A stretch of DNA of 42,090 nt. It comes from Pygmaiobacter massiliensis. Lineage in GTDB: Bacteria > Bacillota > Clostridia > Oscillospirales > Ruminococcaceae. The stretch is from the NCBI GenBank assembly GCA_022778585.1, contig JALFTI010000008.1, forward strand, positions 1 through 42,090, written 5' to 3'. Below, one piece after another: positions 34,564-41,595 of this stretch (the stretch's first letter is position 1; every line of letters starts with the position of its first letter). Position numbers and translations under genes: made by a program. The notes beneath the pieces were generated by a model, which worked only from the letters and a program-made list of their open reading frames with translations, was not told where the DNA came from and did not search any database.

Positions 34564-35745
34564 ATGCGAGCGTTTGTGACCAAGCACCGCTGGTTTTTTT
34601 TGCTGTTTGGTGCCATTATTCAAATTTTTACCGGAATTCCTGCAGCCTGGGGCGTCTTTCAAAAGCCCATTTTGGACACTTTCTCTTTGTCACAATCTTT
34701 TGGGTCGGTATTGTTTGCGCTGACGGTTGCAAGTTTTGGCATTGGCTGCATACCCGGCGGTTTTTTGCAGGATGCAAAAGGCCCCAAAGCTGCCGGACTT
34801 TCGGGTGTTTTTTTGTGCTGCGGCGGCTTTCTTGCTTCTGCCTTTATTCCCGTCGACGCAGGCTGGCTTTTAGCTTTTACCTTTAGCCTGCCGATAGGCT
34901 GCGGCTGCGCTTTTCTGTACCCGGCAGTTATGAGCTGCGCCCAAAAGTGGTATGCCGACAAAAAGGGGCTTGCTACCGGGGTGATTGGCGCTTCGGTAGG
35001 ACTTTCGGGTGCAGCGCTTACCCTTTTGGCTCGGTTTTTGCAAAAAAGTTTTGGGCTGAAAGGGTGCTTTGTGGGTTTTGCTGTTTGCTTTGCCCTTTTT
35101 TGTGGCAGCGCTTGCCTGTTGCTGTTTGACCCGCCGCAGACCAAACAACCTACCGCACCTAAGGGGCCCAATTATACCCCCCGGCAGATGCTTTCGAGTC
35201 CGCAATATAAACAGCTTGTAGCAGTTGTCGCACTGGGAACCCCTGCCGTACTGCTATTTTCCCCCATTATTGTACAATGGGGACAGGAACGGGGGCTTAG
35301 CGAAGGGGCAGCTCATCTTTCCATTGTAATTGGCAGCTTTGGCAGTGCAGCCGGCAGGCTTTCCATGCCGGCTCTTTCCGACCGATTCGGCCGGCGCCGG
35401 GTAGATATTGGCCTTTTCCTTGCGCTGGGGCTGGTTTCCGTGCTTTTCGCCTTTGCCAACGGGTGGTGGGTGGTTGCTGTCTATACCCTGCTCACCTTCT
35501 GCTATTCCGGTGAATGCGCCCTTTTGCCTGCCTTTTCCACCGACCTGTTTGGGCTGTCCCATGCCGGCATTAATTACGGCTTTCTTGCGCTGGGGCAATC
35601 GGCCGGCAGCCTGCTTTTTACTTTATTGGCAAACAGCAGCAATGGAACATTATTCCGCCACGGTTTGGCTGTCGCTTCAAGCTTTGCAGGCGCAACCTTG
35701 TTATGGCAGCTTAAACCCACAGCCGGCCATAACCAGCGCCGGTAG
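34564..35745 (+). CDS. MFS transporter, oxalate/formate antiporter (OFA) type
   Basis: 393 residues with twelve predicted membrane segments. The opening RWFFLLFGAIIQIFTGIPAAWGVFQKPI and the GLATGVIGASVGLSGA region are characteristic of the OFA subfamily, with the MFS loop motif SDRFGRRRVD between the halves. Family members move small carboxylates, but substrates vary. GGGGGA precedes ATG 34564. Monocistronic. Confidence 0.88.
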   Translation: MRAFVTKHRWFFLLFGAIIQIFTGIPAAWGVFQKPILDTFSLSQSFGSVLFALTVASFGIGCIPGGFLQDAKGPKAAGLSGVFLCCGGFLASAFIPVDAGWLLAFTFSLPIGCGCAFLYPAVMSCAQKWYADKKGLATGVIGASVGLSGAALTLLARFLQKSFGLKGCFVGFAVCFALFCGSACLLLFDPPQTKQPTAPKGPNYTPRQMLSSPQYKQLVAVVALGTPAVLLFSPIIVQWGQERGLSEGAAHLSIVIGSFGSAAGRLSMPALSDRFGRRRVDIGLFLALGLVSVLFAFANGWWVVAVYTLLTFCYSGECALLPAFSTDLFGLSHAGINYGFLALGQSAGSLLFTLLANSSNGTLFRHGLAVASSFAGATLLWQLKPTAGHNQRR

Positions 35746-35905
35746 CCTTTTTGCCGGCAAATTTTTGCATTTATTGCATAGCGGTATAAACTGCTCGCCC
35801 ATTTGCCCGCTCTGTGCAGTATAACAAACCGAAAAACAGTATCACCCTTTTGGTATGTCAGGAAGAATCTCTTCTTTTGCCTGCTGCATTTTTTATTTTG
35901 GGTAC

Positions 35906-35939
35906 AAAAACCCCCGCGGGATAACCTGCGGGGGGGGGG
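35906..35939 (-). terminator. Terminator of nrd operon, containing a run of ten G
   Basis: On the minus strand CCCCCGCAGG-TTAT-CCCGCGGGGG is followed by TTTTT. The plus strand carries ten consecutive G at 35930-35939, longer than the pairing requires. From 35746 to 35905 I see no gene. Confidence 0.8.
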
Positions 35940-35963
35940 TGCAGTTATTTTAAAAAAACAGTT

Positions 35964-36482
35964 TTATAAATGGGCGCCTACCCACCGTTCCGCGGTGGAT
36001 TCCACCACCCGTCCTTCGGCAAGACTTGCCGGCACATCTATAACCCGCTGGTTCCGGCTGCCCCGAAACCGTAGTTCCAGTGTGCGCTGGGCCAAAATAA
36101 ACCGGCCATCTACCAGAATATCAATCTGCTTAAGCAGCTCTTCTGCATCCGGAACACTGCCATCCATCAGTTCTTCAAAGGTATAGCCGGAATAACTGGC
36201 CACCTCGTAACCGGCTGCACGCAATTGTTTGGCCAATTCCGCCAACTCTTTTGCCTGGCAAAAAGGCTCGCCTCCGGAAAAGGTTACCCCACGGCAGAGC
36301 GGATTTTTCTGCGCAATCTGCACAATCTCCTCTGCTGTCATTTCGCTGCCGCCTTCAAACGGCCAGCTTTCCGGGTTATGGCAGCCCGGGCAATGGTGGG
36401 GACATCCTTGGCAGAAGACCGTCAGACGAATTCCCGGCCCGTCTACGATGGAATCTTCCACCAAACCTGCCAGCTTCAGCAT
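35964..36482 (-). CDS. nrdG: Anaerobic ribonucleotide reductase activating protein
   Basis: Radical SAM activase of 172 residues that installs the glycyl radical on class III ribonucleotide reductase. The cluster motif is CQGCPHHCPGC (CxxxxxxC variant containing CxxxCxxC spacing, residues ~24-34), followed by GVTFSGGEPF (SAM-binding GGE). The ATG (36482-36480) lies inside the last codons of the small glycyl-radical ORF (AGATGCTGA), so the two are translationally coupled. Confidence 0.95.
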   Translation of the reverse strand: MLKLAGLVEDSIVDGPGIRLTVFCQGCPHHCPGCHNPESWPFEGGSEMTAEEIVQIAQKNPLCRGVTFSGGEPFCQAKELAELAKQLRAAGYEVASYSGYTFEELMDGSVPDAEELLKQIDILVDGRFILAQRTLELRFRGSRNQRVIDVPASLAEGRVVESTAERWVGAHL

Positions 36483-36631
36483 CTGCCCAGACCGTGCTTT
36501 ACCCGGTCATGTTCTTCTGCCTTTTTGGCATCGTTCCACTTGTCCATAGTGCCTACCAAATAACCGGTAATCCGGCGAATCCGCTCAAACCGCACATCCT
36601 GGCCAACATTCATCTTTTTTTCGGTGTTCAT
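36476..36631 (-). CDS. Stand-alone glycyl-radical peptide of NrdD (51 residues)
   Basis: This small ORF carries the part of class III ribonucleotide reductase that is missing from the large chain. Residues 18-47 contain RRITGYLVGTMDKWNDAK and EEHDRVKHG, matching the C-terminal end of ordinary NrdD proteins, where Gly (here Gly23 in RxxGY) carries the radical. ATG 36631 is preceded by GGAGG at 8 nt. It overlaps nrdG by 7 nt. The gap to the large chain is 103 nt, and stops in both frames (TAA 36737-36735, TAG 36733-36731) rule out simple readthrough or a shift at the stop. I infer that it assembles with NrdD and is activated by NrdG. Confidence 0.88.
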   Translation of the reverse strand: MNTEKKMNVGQDVRFERIRRITGYLVGTMDKWNDAKKAEEHDRVKHGLGRC

Positions 36632-36734
36632 ACTGATGTCCTCCATTCCAGAAATCCGGCTGCTTTGGCAACCAATGCCGCCAGATTTGTTATTATTTTT
36701 TGAAATATTACATTTAGTTATTTTCCGTTCCTAC

Positions 36735-39026
36735 TTATTCGCAGCCGCAGAACGCCGGCATATCCGGGTACTGGCGGCGCAGTTCGGCCAATTTTTCCGG
36801 GCTTAGCGCCTCGCCCTCCCGGCGACCGCAGCGGGGGCATACATCTCCAATAACACCCACATATCCGCAAACCGGGTCGCGGTCCACCGGATGGTTAATG
36901 GAACCATACCCCACGCCGGCATCATGCATGCAACGCACTACACTCTCAAAAGCTTCCACATTGTTGGCGGTGTCACCGTCCAGTTCCACATAGGTAATGT
37001 GGCCCGCATTGGTCAGAGCATGGAACGGCGCTTCTTTCTGAATTTTATCGTAAGCCGAAATATGGTACCAAACAGGCACATGGAAGCTATTGGTGTAATA
37101 CTCCCGGTCAGTAACACCAGGAATGGTTCCATACCGCTTTCTGTCCATCCGCACAAAGCGTCCGGACAACCCTTCCGCCGGGGTAGCCAGCAGTGTAAAG
37201 TTCATCTTATAAGCCTGGCTCTTGGCGTCGCAGAACTGCCGCATATGTCGCACAATCTCCAGTCCCTTCTGCTCCATCTCATCGCTTTCGCCATGGTGAT
37301 GACCATACAGGGCCGTAAGAGTTTCAGCCAGACCAATAAACCCAATGGAGAGGGTTCCATGCTTGAGCACATCTCGCACCTCGTCGTTGGGACCCAGCTT
37401 TTCGGAATCCAACCATACTCCCTGTCCCATCAGGAACGGGAAATTATAAACCCGTTTGGACGCCTGAATTTCAAACCGATCCAAAAGTTGGTTTGCCACC
37501 AGTTCCATCATCTCATCCAGCTTTTTGTAGAACAGCTGGATATCTCCCTTTACCTCGATGGCAAGACGAGGCAGGTTAATGGAAGTAAAGGATAGATTTC
37601 CGCGGGAATAACTGATCTGACGGGTGGGGTCGTATACATTTCCCATTACGCGGGTACGGCAGCCCATCGTTGCCACTTCGGTTTCGGGATGGCCCGGTTT
37701 ATAGTATTGCAGGTTAAACGGGCTATCCAAAAACACATAGTTCGGGAACAGACGCTTGGCGCTAACTCTGCAGGACAATTCGAACAGATCATAGTTCGGA
37801 TCGCCGGGATTATAGTTGACCCCTTCCTTTACTTTGAAGATATGAATCGGGAAGATGGGGGTCTCACCATGGCCCAGGCCGGCATTTTCCGCTTCCAAAA
37901 TATTGCGGATTACCATTCTGCCTTCGGGGCTGGTGTCGGTACCATAGTTGATAGAGGAGAACGGAGTCTGCGCGCCGGCGCGGGAATGCATGGTATTCAG
38001 GTTGTGCACAAATCCTTCCATAGCCTGGTAGGTAGCCCGGTCGGTTCCGCGCTCGGCACGGCGGCGGGCAGTAGCCACCAAATGTGCAATCTTCTCTTCT
38101 TCCAAACCCGAACGCTGCGCCAGCAGGGCACTCATTCTTTTGTCATATTCCTGTGCGCCGTTCTCAAGGCGGGGCTCTGCACCGTCCTGCTCAAACAGGG
38201 TGCGGGCGGTTTCCTCCACCAGCTTTTCCGCATCCTGCAGCTGGTACACATCTTCCAAAGACTCCGCCAGCTTGCGCCGGTAAATCTTTTTGAAGGTTTT
38301 TGCTACGCCTTCGGCCATGGCATAGTCAAAGTTCGGGATGGACTGACCGCCATGCTGATCGTTCTGGTTAGACTGAATGGCGATGGCCGCCAAAGCCGCA
38401 TAGCTTGCAATCGACTGCGGCTCGCGCAAAAAGCCATGCCCAGTAGAAAAGCCACCCTGGAACAGCTGTTTTACATCAATCTGGGTACAGGTGGTGGTCA
38501 GGGCATAAAAATCAAAATCGTGAATATGGATATCGCCTTCCCGGTGGGCTTTGGCCTGTTCGGGGGTCAGCAGATAAGCAGCGTTATAGGCTTTGGCCCC
38601 TGCTGTGCCGATCTGCAGCATGCTGCCCATGGCAGTATTGCCGTCGATATTCGCATTGTCCCGCTTCATATCGCTGGCCCGGGCATCCACATTGGTAATC
38701 TCATCAATCGCCTTCATCAGGCTGGTATTGGCTTCCCGAATACGGGTGCGGTTTGCCCGGTAAATGATATATTTTTTGGCAGCCTCGTCAAAGCCTTCCC
38801 GCATCAGTTCTTTTTCCACTGCATCCTGAATCTGCTCAATGGTAGGGCTTTCGTCCCCCTCTTTTGCCAAGCGGCTGCCCACCGCATTTGCAACCCGTGC
38901 AGCTGCTGCAGGATCATCCTTTCCGTCTGCGACCAGTGCCTTCAGCACAGCGGAAGCGATCTTGGTCTCATCATACAATACCACGCGGCCGTCCCGCTTG
39001 ATGATGGTTCTTACCTGGCCTGCCAT
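36735..39026 (-). CDS. nrdD: Anaerobic ribonucleoside-triphosphate reductase, large chain without glycyl-radical tail
   Basis: Class III ribonucleotide reductase of 763 residues. The N-terminal ATP-cone is clear (IIKRDGRVVLYDETKIASAV, residues ~6-95). The catalytic barrel includes TTTCTQIDVKQLFQGGFS and the finger-loop Cys in MGCRTRVMGNV. Near the end HPVDRDPVCGYVGVIGDVCPRCGRR is the zinc-site region. In usual NrdD the RxxGY glycyl-radical motif follows within ~30 residues. Here the chain ends instead with a short tail (MPAFCGCE) and stops. The radical segment is on a separate ORF downstream. GGAGGG precedes ATG 39026. Confidence 0.95.
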   Translation of the reverse strand: MAGQVRTIIKRDGRVVLYDETKIASAVLKALVADGKDDPAAAARVANAVGSRLAKEGDESPTIEQIQDAVEKELMREGFDEAAKKYIIYRANRTRIREANTSLMKAIDEITNVDARASDMKRDNANIDGNTAMGSMLQIGTAGAKAYNAAYLLTPEQAKAHREGDIHIHDFDFYALTTTCTQIDVKQLFQGGFSTGHGFLREPQSIASYAALAAIAIQSNQNDQHGGQSIPNFDYAMAEGVAKTFKKIYRRKLAESLEDVYQLQDAEKLVEETARTLFEQDGAEPRLENGAQEYDKRMSALLAQRSGLEEEKIAHLVATARRRAERGTDRATYQAMEGFVHNLNTMHSRAGAQTPFSSINYGTDTSPEGRMVIRNILEAENAGLGHGETPIFPIHIFKVKEGVNYNPGDPNYDLFELSCRVSAKRLFPNYVFLDSPFNLQYYKPGHPETEVATMGCRTRVMGNVYDPTRQISYSRGNLSFTSINLPRLAIEVKGDIQLFYKKLDEMMELVANQLLDRFEIQASKRVYNFPFLMGQGVWLDSEKLGPNDEVRDVLKHGTLSIGFIGLAETLTALYGHHHGESDEMEQKGLEIVRHMRQFCDAKSQAYKMNFTLLATPAEGLSGRFVRMDRKRYGTIPGVTDREYYTNSFHVPVWYHISAYDKIQKEAPFHALTNAGHITYVELDGDTANNVEAFESVVRCMHDAGVGYGSINHPVDRDPVCGYVGVIGDVCPRCGRREGEALSPEKLAELRRQYPDMPAFCGCE

Positions 39027-39066
39027 TTTTCATACCCTCCGTATTCTTCCCAAACATTATTACAAA

Positions 39067-39114
39067 ACACAAGATATTGTGCTTGTTGTTGTCTAACGGC
39101 TCTAATTATAGTAC
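39067..39114. promoter_or_regulatory. Two NrdR-like boxes upstream of nrdD
   Basis: ACACAAGATATTGTGC (39067-39082) matches the NrdR consensus ACACWATATATWGTGT at 14 of 16 positions. A weaker copy, GCTCTAATTATAGTAC (39099-39114), matches at 10 of 16. Their centres are exactly 32 bp apart, about three helical turns, the usual spacing. The second box covers the -10 element. Confidence 0.75.
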
Positions 39115-39134
39115 AGTCCACATCATAAAGTCAA
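39105..39134 (-). promoter_or_regulatory. nrdD promoter
   Basis: The minus strand reads TTGACT (39134-39129), 18 bp, TATAAT (39110-39105). It overlaps one NrdR-like box. Confidence 0.7.
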
Positions 39135-39300
39135 TTGCAGAAATGGTGTTTTTGCACCCTTACAGAAGATTTGGAGATTTGACCAAAAATTGAGGAACCA
39201 GCTGGAATGTTTTAACAATACCATTTTAGTATAGTTTTGTTTTTCTGTCAAATCTTATTTCTGTTCTTCATAAACGCACTTTTTATCACAGGCCATCTTC

Positions 39301-39329
39301 TTGCCCAAAGAAAACCAGACCAGTATAAT
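39301..39329 (+). promoter_or_regulatory. Promoter of YgjP-type gene
   Basis: TTGCCC (39301-39306), exactly 17 bp, TATAAT (39324-39329), about 55 bp before the ATG. Confidence 0.75.
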
Positions 39330-39383
39330 AAAAGGACAATCGCTTACAAAATCCATCTCTACACATGGAAAGGAAATGCATTT

Positions 39384-39977
39384 ATGCAGCGCACCGTAGC
39401 GGCACAAGGCCAGCTTTTGTGCTACGAACTTACCCACAAACGGGTTAAAAATTTAAATCTGCGGCTGGGGCCTTCCGGTGATGTTCGGGTAAGCGCGCCC
39501 AAATGGGTTGCGCCAGAGCAGATAGACGCGTTTGTGATAAGCCGTTCTGGCTGGATCAGCGCAGCTCGGCGCCGCCAACAGCTTTACCCTGCTATTGACC
39601 CATCAGACTGTCCTTATACAGACCTTGACTGCGACGCAGCACTTCTGCCCTGGGTTCGTCGCTGGGCGCCGTTTTTCCAGCATCAACTACAAGGTGAACT
39701 GCCTAAACTGCGCTACCGGGCCATGAAAAGCCGCTGGGGGGTATGTTATCCACAGCGAAAGCTTATTACCTTGAATCGCTGGCTGGTTGGTTTGCCGGCG
39801 TTTGCCCAGGAATATGTGGTATTACATGAGCTGGTTCACCTGGACCATGCCGATCACCAGGCAGATTTTTATGCAGAGCTCAGTTCTTTCATGCCAAACT
39901 GGAAGGAACGCCAGGCCTTTTTGCGCCGCCTGCGGCCGGGGCAAACTTGTGCCAAAACCGATGAAACTATCGATTAA
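39384..39977 (+). CDS. YgjP/DUF45 family metallopeptidase-like protein
   Basis: 197 residues of the YgjP-like metallopeptidase family. The zinc motif HExxH is HELVH in YVVLHELVHLDHADHQADFYAEL, and the family block MKSRWGVCYPQRKLITLNRWLVGLP precedes it. The biological substrate is unknown. ATG 39384 is chosen because the promoter TATAAT at 39324-39329 and AAAGGAA at about 39368 lie directly upstream; the longer open frame from 39237 would start before the promoter. Confidence 0.88.
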   Translation: MQRTVAAQGQLLCYELTHKRVKNLNLRLGPSGDVRVSAPKWVAPEQIDAFVISRSGWISAARRRQQLYPAIDPSDCPYTDLDCDAALLPWVRRWAPFFQHQLQGELPKLRYRAMKSRWGVCYPQRKLITLNRWLVGLPAFAQEYVVLHELVHLDHADHQADFYAELSSFMPNWKERQAFLRRLRPGQTCAKTDETID

Positions 39978-40050
39978 AGTGCCTTATATTTTATTACCAA
40001 AAGCAAAAGCAAAAGGCCGCCCCCTTTAAGCGGGTGTCCGTAAAACAGTT

Positions 40051-40087
40051 AATAGTCCCTATGAACTTTTCATAGGGACTATTTTTT
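40051..40087 (+). terminator. Terminator downstream of YgjP-type gene
   Basis: AATAGTCCCTATGAA with TTCATAGGGACTATT around CTT, then TTTT. Confidence 0.92.
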
Positions 40088-40099
40088 CGTAATCGTGCG

Positions 40100-40192
40100 G
40101 TAGCACCCATAGCTCCCTTGTGTAAAGGGAGGCTTGGGGCGGTGCAATATCGCACCCAACGCACTACACCGAACGGTGTATAGAAGTGCGCT
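40100..40192. repeat. Repeat-like hairpin region
   Basis: Two adjoining hairpins: CTCCCTT/AAGGGAG near 40110-40128, and a compound stem TACACC-GAAC-GGTGTA flanked by CGCAC and GTGCG (about 40158-40191). There is no coding frame. The form is that of an extragenic repeat or small miniature element next to an AT-rich foreign-looking gene. Copy number cannot be judged from one window. Confidence 0.4.
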
Positions 40193-40234
40193 CTTATATT
40201 CGCTTAACAATTGGAATTTGCAACGTTTGTTCCG

Positions 40235-41425
40235 TTATCCTCGGTGATTTTTTACAAATGCTCGGTATTCATCTCTGACAAGAGCATAGGAAATCAAGTT
40301 TTCTATGAGTTTAATTACCTCTGGGTCATTTAGCTCCCAATCTCTATCAAACACAAGAGAACCCAAATTAAACTGATTGTCCGATATTATTTGAGGGTAG
40401 CGAACTTTAACAAATTCACGAAGCTCACTCACTTTGCCGCTTCCTTTATTACCCACTGCAATTCTGCCGTGATGATAGAATGTAAATTTGTTACCAATAT
40501 AGCGAAGATTATCGTCAATCACCAGCTGTAATGCATGATGGGTTTCTTTTTCATTATCTATGGCCACATTCAATGCGGTTTTACAAACATCAGGGTTCGA
40601 AAATGACCCATAAGTCGAAAAACCTATTGACACAAATTCCGTGCTACCATCCTTTTCAATTAAGAATGAGCGGTATGGTCCATAGAAAATGCCGCCACCG
40701 GCATTACCATAGGATAACATTCTAACACCGTAGTCTTCAATCAGTCGGAATATTCTATACTGCCCAACAGGCATTTTATAACGAGGGTTCAATGTTCCCT
40801 CAAGCAGATTGAATGATGCGCACGCAAGGTTGTGTTCTGTTTTCTCACTTATATCTGTGCTGTATTCATCCAAATTTTCCTTTAGCCAATCAGAAATCTT
40901 GTTATATGGAATTCTGTCAGGAAACTCACCTGGGTCAAAGGCTGTGAACTTATCAGCCAACATATCCGTATAGTTCGGCAAATTGCTGATTTGGATATAC
41001 TGTTTTTCTTGCTCCGTATAAAAATAACAGAAGAATTCACTTCCATTTATCATCATTGCATAATCACAACCAAGCAGATCGCTATATTCGAGCATTTGGT
41101 TTGCAGTCTTTTCTCCCAGTCCAATCCCAGGCGCCTTGCACTCTATAACCGCAATGGGAATCAAATCATTTTCTTCTGTTAAACACTTAATCAAAATATC
41201 AGCTCTCAGAGACGATTTAATTCCGTAGTGGGACAGGTGATCTTCGACGCTAATCATTTCCATCGGGACCTTGAGTTCGTTGATAACATAGGACAAAACT
41301 CTCTGCCTAACGGTCTCTTCGGGTGTAATAAATACGAGTTTTTTTCTTACCGGATCAAGGTAGCATTCTTTTCCCTTGCGTTTATAAATCTTGGGCAGAG
41401 GCTGTGCCGACAAGTCAATATACAT
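40235..41425 (-). CDS. Orphan HsdR-N (PD-(D/E)xK) nuclease-domain protein
   Basis: 396 residues. The N-terminal half matches type I restriction enzyme R-subunit N-terminal domains: LDPVRKKLVFITPEETVRQ, then the nuclease core Asp76 (SLRADILI), Glu95-x-Lys97 (VIECKAP) and a QxxxY motif Gln110-Tyr114. The C-terminal half (~200-396) I do not recognise. No helicase, methylase or specificity subunit is adjacent, so this is not a type I system. Codon use and AT content are clearly higher in AT than its neighbours, suggesting transfer. ATG 41425 follows GAGGTG; the frame open to 41578 lacks such support. Confidence 0.8.
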   Translation of the reverse strand: MYIDLSAQPLPKIYKRKGKECYLDPVRKKLVFITPEETVRQRVLSYVINELKVPMEMISVEDHLSHYGIKSSLRADILIKCLTEENDLIPIAVIECKAPGIGLGEKTANQMLEYSDLLGCDYAMMINGSEFFCYFYTEQEKQYIQISNLPNYTDMLADKFTAFDPGEFPDRIPYNKISDWLKENLDEYSTDISEKTEHNLACASFNLLEGTLNPRYKMPVGQYRIFRLIEDYGVRMLSYGNAGGGIFYGPYRSFLIEKDGSTEFVSIGFSTYGSFSNPDVCKTALNVAIDNEKETHHALQLVIDDNLRYIGNKFTFYHHGRIAVGNKGSGKVSELREFVKVRYPQIISDNQFNLGSLVFDRDWELNDPEVIKLIENLISYALVRDEYRAFVKNHRG

Positions 41426-41523
41426 AATAAGCACCTCTATTGGTTTGTGATATTGATATAGTTCGGGATTGTCGTAGTTATCTGAAAAATTATTATAGCA
41501 CATGGTTGCAATGTAAACAAGAA

Positions 41524-41553
41524 AACTCCCAGCAGAATGGCCTACTGGGAGTT
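41524..41553 (-). terminator. Terminator of the GNAT gene
   Basis: AACTCCCAG (41524-41532) with CTGGGAGTT (41545-41553); on the minus strand a T-rich tail follows. Confidence 0.75.
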
Positions 41554-41595
41554 TAACTGTTTTATGCGCACCGCCCATTTGCGGATGCTTTTTGT

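Noticed and set aside
36632-36740. Programmed frameshift or readthrough joining NrdD to the radical peptide
   Set aside because: The frames differ by one base, TAA ends the NrdD frame and TAG stands in the peptide frame four bases later, and the peptide has its own strong ribosome binding site. Separate translation fits better.
40235-41425. Type I restriction-modification system
   Set aside because: Only the HsdR N-terminal nuclease-type domain is encoded; helicase motor, hsdM and hsdS are absent.
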